Of a stretch of DNA of 64,000 bases, positions 60,511 to 64,000 are shown piece by piece. The stretch spans positions 1-64,000 of the forward strand of contig OZ253559.1 of NCBI GenBank assembly GCA_965262785.1, in the 5' to 3' direction. Made by a program: the position numbers and the translations under genes. The DNA comes from G965218495 sp965262785. Its GTDB lineage: Bacteria; Bacteroidota; Rhodothermia; Rhodothermales; Bin80. Each line of letters starts with the position of its first letter. Position 1 is the stretch's first letter. The notes beneath the pieces are model-generated. The model made no database searches. It saw only the letters and a list, made by a program, of their open reading frames with translations, and was not told the origin of the DNA.

Positions 60511-62844
60511 ATGCGGTACTTCAGGTACGCGGTTGTAGGGACCCTTTTCCTCACTGCCGGCTGGAGCGCGATGGCGCAGAGTTTCGCAGTGAGCGGCTAC
60601 GTTGAGGATGCAGAGAGCGGTGAGCGGATTCCCGGCGCAAACCTGCATCTCGTCCGCGAGAGGGCGGGCACGAGCTCAAACCAGTTTGGTTTCTTCAGCC
60701 TCAGCGTTGGTCCGCGCCCCTTCAAGCTGTCGGTAACGCACGTTGCCTACTTCCCGCAGGTCGTCGAGTGGTCGGTACAGGCCGACACATCACTGGTATT
60801 TCTCCTGCAGCCGCGCGTTATGACGCTTGATGCCATCGTGGTTACGGGCGAATCCCGTGCGCGGCAAATCCAGATGAGCCAGCACAGCTTGCCAGTCGAG
60901 CAGGTGGAGTCGCTGCCCGTATTGCTTGGCGAAACGGATGTGCTCAAAACGCTGCAGCTGCTGCCCGGCATCCAGTCGGGCCGCGAAGGCTTCAGCGGCA
61001 TCTACGTTCGCGGCGGGCGTGCGGACCAGAACCTGATCTTGCTGGATGGTCTGCCACTGTACAACCCGAGCCATGTGCTTGGCCTTTTCAGCGTCTTTAA
61101 TCCGTCTGCGATGAAGCAGGTGGAATTGATCAAGGGGGGCTTTCCGGCCCGTTACGGGGGGCGCCTGTCGTCAGTGGTGAGCCTAACCATGAAGGAGGGC
61201 AACCTGAAGCACTTTGGCGGCGAAAGGAAGCTGGGGCTGATTACGTCGCGCCTGATGTTTGAAGGGCCCATAGTGCGTGAGCGGGCGTCCTTTATCGTTT
61301 CTGGACGGCGCACCTTTCTCGACCAGATTCTGCGGTGGTTTCAGCCAAAGGGCCGGCGGGTTGCGGCGCACTTTCAGGACCTGAATTTCAAGGCGAACTA
61401 CATCATTTCGGGACGAGATCGGATATACCTCAGCGGCTACATGGGTAAGGATGCCTTCGCGTTCAGGCAGCGCAAAACGGCGAATAATCCGACGCGAACG
61501 GAGATGGACTTGGAGCTCGGCTGGCAGAACCGACTGGCTTCGATCCGCTGGAATCACCTGTTTGGCGAGCGCTTGTTTGCCAACCTCACCGCTGGCGTAG
61601 TCGGCTATCGAATAGCGTCCGAAGTTGCCACGCGCGATTCCGGCCCTGAGGATCAGCCAGAGACTTATCGGCAGATTTGGCGGTCGTCCGTGTTGGACTA
61701 CATGGCGCGCCTCGATATGGAGTATGCGGCTGGACTCAGGCATTACATGCGTTTCGGTATGGAATTCTCCGCCCGCCATTTCACGCCGTCTGCCGTACGG
61801 ACGCGCTACAGCGGTCACGGCGATGCAGACCTGGATTTGCGGCAGCACCAGGCTGGCGGCATAGCTTCGCAGGAGTTGGCCCTCTACGTAGAGGATGATG
61901 TGCAGCTACTGTCCTTTGGCGCGCGCGCAAACCTTGGGTTGCGCCTTTCCGGCGCCGGCAGTCAGGGACGTGTTGCACGCGCGCTGGAGCCGCGCGCAAG
62001 CGTGAACATCCCGCTGAGTGCAGACTTGGCAGCCAAGGTGTCCTATGCGTTCATGCAGCAGTACATGCACCTGATGGCGGGAACCGGAAGTGAGCTCTCA
62101 CGGGAAGTGTGGATTCCGTTCATGCGCGCATTAAGTCCCCAGCGCAGCTCACAGGTGGCGGTCGGCCTCGTGCGCAGCTTCCTGGGATATGGTGTGGATG
62201 TTTCGCTTGAAAGCTACTACAAGCGCATGAACGGGCAGCTGGAGTACAAGGCAAACGCCAGACCCTATCAGGCGAGTACTTTGGGATGGCCGTCTTTGGT
62301 GGAGCGCGGACGCGGCACCAGCTACGGGGCCGAATTGTTCGTTGAGCGACAGCGACGGCGCCTGAGCGGGTGGCTTAGCTACACATGGGCACGGACCACA
62401 CGAAGGTTCACGCGGCTTAATGCAGGTGTGCCATTCCCTGATGGCTATGACCGGCGGCACGATGTGTCCGTGGTCGGCCAGTACCGCCTGACGGACCATA
62501 CCATGCTTGCAGCGTCGTGGGTGTACGGGAGTGGTTATCCGATCTGGCTGCCATCCGGCAGATATCAGGATCGCCTGAGGCTCTCCTATGAGGGTGACTT
62601 TCTCGACTATGGCCCAATCAATTCTGCCCGCGTGCCCTCGGCCCATCGGCTCGACGTAAGTGCGCATTTCACCAGGCAGATTGACTGGGGCGAGCGCACC
62701 TTCATCCTTGGCCTGTACAATGCCTACAATCGAAGGAATCCTTTGTACGTGTACCCGGAACTCGATAAGCCAGGAGTGATTCGCTGGAAGCAGCTGAGCC
62801 TGTTGCAGCTGATTCCGGCAGTGTCCTACCAATTGCGATTTTAA
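60511..62844 (+). CDS. TonB-dependent outer-membrane receptor
   Basis: 777 residues from ATG 60511. Signal peptide MRYFRYAVVGTLFLTAGWSAMAQ in adjoining parts is followed by a carboxypeptidase-regulatory-like domain (about 26-105: VSGYVEDAESGERIPGANLHL), a plug (about 115-245: LPVLLGETDVLKTLQLLPGI, GGRADQNLILLDGLPLYNPS, VELIKGGFPARYGGRLSS) and a 22-strand-type barrel ending YQLRF, with a terminal Phe. It is followed after 2 bases by a DUF4249 lipoprotein gene, a standard Bacteroidota pair distinct from SusC/SusD. Ligand unknown. Confidence 0.93.
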   Translation: MRYFRYAVVGTLFLTAGWSAMAQSFAVSGYVEDAESGERIPGANLHLVRERAGTSSNQFGFFSLSVGPRPFKLSVTHVAYFPQVVEWSVQADTSLVFLLQPRVMTLDAIVVTGESRARQIQMSQHSLPVEQVESLPVLLGETDVLKTLQLLPGIQSGREGFSGIYVRGGRADQNLILLDGLPLYNPSHVLGLFSVFNPSAMKQVELIKGGFPARYGGRLSSVVSLTMKEGNLKHFGGERKLGLITSRLMFEGPIVRERASFIVSGRRTFLDQILRWFQPKGRRVAAHFQDLNFKANYIISGRDRIYLSGYMGKDAFAFRQRKTANNPTRTEMDLELGWQNRLASIRWNHLFGERLFANLTAGVVGYRIASEVATRDSGPEDQPETYRQIWRSSVLDYMARLDMEYAAGLRHYMRFGMEFSARHFTPSAVRTRYSGHGDADLDLRQHQAGGIASQELALYVEDDVQLLSFGARANLGLRLSGAGSQGRVARALEPRASVNIPLSADLAAKVSYAFMQQYMHLMAGTGSELSREVWIPFMRALSPQRSSQVAVGLVRSFLGYGVDVSLESYYKRMNGQLEYKANARPYQASTLGWPSLVERGRGTSYGAELFVERQRRRLSGWLSYTWARTTRRFTRLNAGVPFPDGYDRRHDVSVVGQYRLTDHTMLAASWVYGSGYPIWLPSGRYQDRLRLSYEGDFLDYGPINSARVPSAHRLDVSAHFTRQIDWGERTFILGLYNAYNRRNPLYVYPELDKPGVIRWKQLSLLQLIPAVSYQLRF

Positions 62845-62846
62845 CT

Positions 62847-63860
62847 ATGCGGTGGCTGAGCGTAATTATCGTGCTCATGGGGCTGCAGTGTAAGTCACCC
62901 GTGGACTTGGAATTCCCGACGGGCTACGAGCCAAAAGTGGTCGTCAGCGCGGAGTTTTCGCCGGACAGCGTCTGGGCGGTCCTGCTCCACCGTAGCGTGC
63001 CGTACGCCGACAGCGTTGACTGGCAAGACCATGTGACTACCGACGCATCGGTTTCTATTCAGGGCGGCGATGGCCTGCTGGAGCGACTCATCCATACCGG
63101 CCACGGCGCCTTCAGGTCTGCCGCGGAGCTGCATCCAAAGAGCGATATGCCCTACGTGCTGACCGTCACTGTTCCCGGGCTCCCGGTGGCGGTGGCGGCA
63201 TCCAGCGCCCCTGCCATTGCTGCGGGGTTCATAGCGATTGAAGAAGTGGCTCCGCCATCTGGCGCAAATAAGGGATCGTACGAGGTGCGTTTCCAGGTAG
63301 ACGATCAGCCGGGGCATGACCGCTACAGCATTCAGGTAGAGCAGTTGGAGCCCGTCTGTCGAGATGAGAAAGGTGGCGTCCGAATTGACGAGACCGGCGG
63401 CGGCGCCACAGTGTACAGAGGGATGTATTTCGACAGCGCCTTTCCTGAGCTGCGGGAATGGCTGCCGCAGGTCAACGACCCGTCTTTGCCTTATGTACCG
63501 GAAGACCACTTTCCTTACGAAGGGTATTTTTCGGACCGGCTGTTTCAGGGCGCGACCAAGGAGATCGAGCTGACGGTCTTCGCAGAACACCACGACGCCT
63601 TTGCGCCACACTTCAGGCTGATAGTAACGAACTGGAGCCAGGAGCTTTGGTCTTACCACGAGTCATTCGCACTGGTTGATCCGTTCTATCCAGATTACTT
63701 CGGAGACGAGCTTGCGATTTTGTACACAAACGTTGAGGGTGGCCTGGGCATATTTGGCGGTGCGTCAAATCAGGTTTTCCGCGTTGATGCCGCAGGCAAC
63801 TCATGGAATGAGGACACCTTGAAGGTAGGCTTGCGTCATCTGATGCCCTGCGACCGATGA
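62847..63860 (+). CDS. DUF4249 family lipoprotein, receptor partner
   Basis: 337 residues. The N-terminus MRWLSVIIVLMGLQC ends in a Cys, predicting a lipoprotein. The remainder matches DUF4249: an Ig-like start (PKVVVSAEFSPDSVWAVLL), LPVAVAASSAPA, VRFQVDDQPGHDRYSIQVEQ and the closing NVEGGLGIFGGASNQVF. DUF4249 genes usually follow a TonB-dependent receptor like this one, and the protein probably caps or assists it. It starts 2 bases after the receptor stop. Confidence 0.92.
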   Translation: MRWLSVIIVLMGLQCKSPVDLEFPTGYEPKVVVSAEFSPDSVWAVLLHRSVPYADSVDWQDHVTTDASVSIQGGDGLLERLIHTGHGAFRSAAELHPKSDMPYVLTVTVPGLPVAVAASSAPAIAAGFIAIEEVAPPSGANKGSYEVRFQVDDQPGHDRYSIQVEQLEPVCRDEKGGVRIDETGGGATVYRGMYFDSAFPELREWLPQVNDPSLPYVPEDHFPYEGYFSDRLFQGATKEIELTVFAEHHDAFAPHFRLIVTNWSQELWSYHESFALVDPFYPDYFGDELAILYTNVEGGLGIFGGASNQVFRVDAAGNSWNEDTLKVGLRHLMPCDR

Positions 63861-64000
63861 GGCCGGTGCTGCCTCAATCGCGCTGGCCCAGGGGAGCTTG
63901 CAGAATCTTTGACTTCCACCAGTGCCTCGTTGGCCGATCGTGGTTCCTGGCGATTGTGCGCAGCCCGGTGCATTGCTGCGCCGTACCGAAAACATCCTTT

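Noticed and set aside
63857..64000. Frame starting ATGA at the DUF4249 stop and running to the window end
   Set aside because: The overlap is attractive, but the translated 47 residues (RPVLPQSRWPRGACRIF...) have no signal peptide or family character; a longer sequence is needed.

Overview
The window looks like chromosome from a Bacteroidota/Rhodothermota-type bacterium (marine Rhodothermales-like). The sequence reasons are a type IX secretion C-terminal sorting domain, a TonB-dependent receptor paired with a DUF4249 lipoprotein, a second receptor with a carboxypeptidase-regulatory-like N-terminus, DUF2480, DUF4290 and DUF4920 proteins, and a Nuo-type complex I. No species name can be given from sequence alone. 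Most genes from 1 to 36.6 kb lie on the minus strand in tight, often ATGA-overlapping operons.

Layout. 1-0.65 kb: 3'-truncated intradiol dioxygenase. 1.5-4 kb: cysteine desulfurase, DUF2480 and SDR oxidoreductase operon. 4-8.4 kb: tRNA-Glu, tig-clpP, and an ABC-2 exporter pair. 8.4-14.3 kb: small DUF proteins, yebC-ruvC, and carA-carB. 14.5-17.2 kb: tonB, deoxynucleoside kinase, folK, tRNA-Arg and rpe. 17.2-25.3 kb: nuoABCDEF-[DUF4920 lipoprotein]-nuoGH. 25.4-32.4 kb: TonB-dependent receptor, purB, ECF sigma factor, Lrp/AsnC regulator and a cyclase-family lipoprotein. 32.5 kb: a tRNA with anticodon CAT. 34-36.6 kb: a feo operon with two FeoA-like proteins and FeoB. 36.8-38.6 kb: proS.

38.6-46.6 kb is an insertion-sequence graveyard: a decayed IS21 istA, a decayed IS3 3' end, a decayed IS1380 3' end, an intact IS4-type transposase with an N-terminal DruA/DUF4338-like domain, and an intact IS1634-type transposase. 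46.8-50.7 kb returns to housekeeping genes (thrS without a TGS domain, an AlkD-like protein, a threonine dehydratase-like enzyme). 50.7-55.4 kb is a second decayed zone: an amber-interrupted gene, a broken redoxin-like/beta-propeller pair cut by an IS3 element, and an IS5/IS1182-like element beside the 5' stub of a (2Fe-2S) oxidoreductase subunit gene. 55.7-64 kb carries surface proteins: a 1253-residue BNR/sortilin-like protein with a T9SS sorting domain, a transposase relic zone, and a TonB-dependent receptor/DUF4249 pair.

The working genes cover nucleotide synthesis (carAB, purB, deoxynucleoside kinase), respiration (complex I), Fe-S and iron supply (cysteine desulfurase, DUF2480, feo), protein quality control (tig, clpP), DNA repair (ruvC, AlkD-like) and envelope transport. 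No CRISPR array, rRNA or intact prophage was seen. The strongest candidates for new biology are the lipoprotein gene translationally coupled inside the nuo operon, the cysteine desulfurase-DUF2480 pair, the four-cysteine FeoA-like protein, and the rpe stop codon lying inside the tRNA-Arg anticodon loop. None of these is proven from sequence alone.
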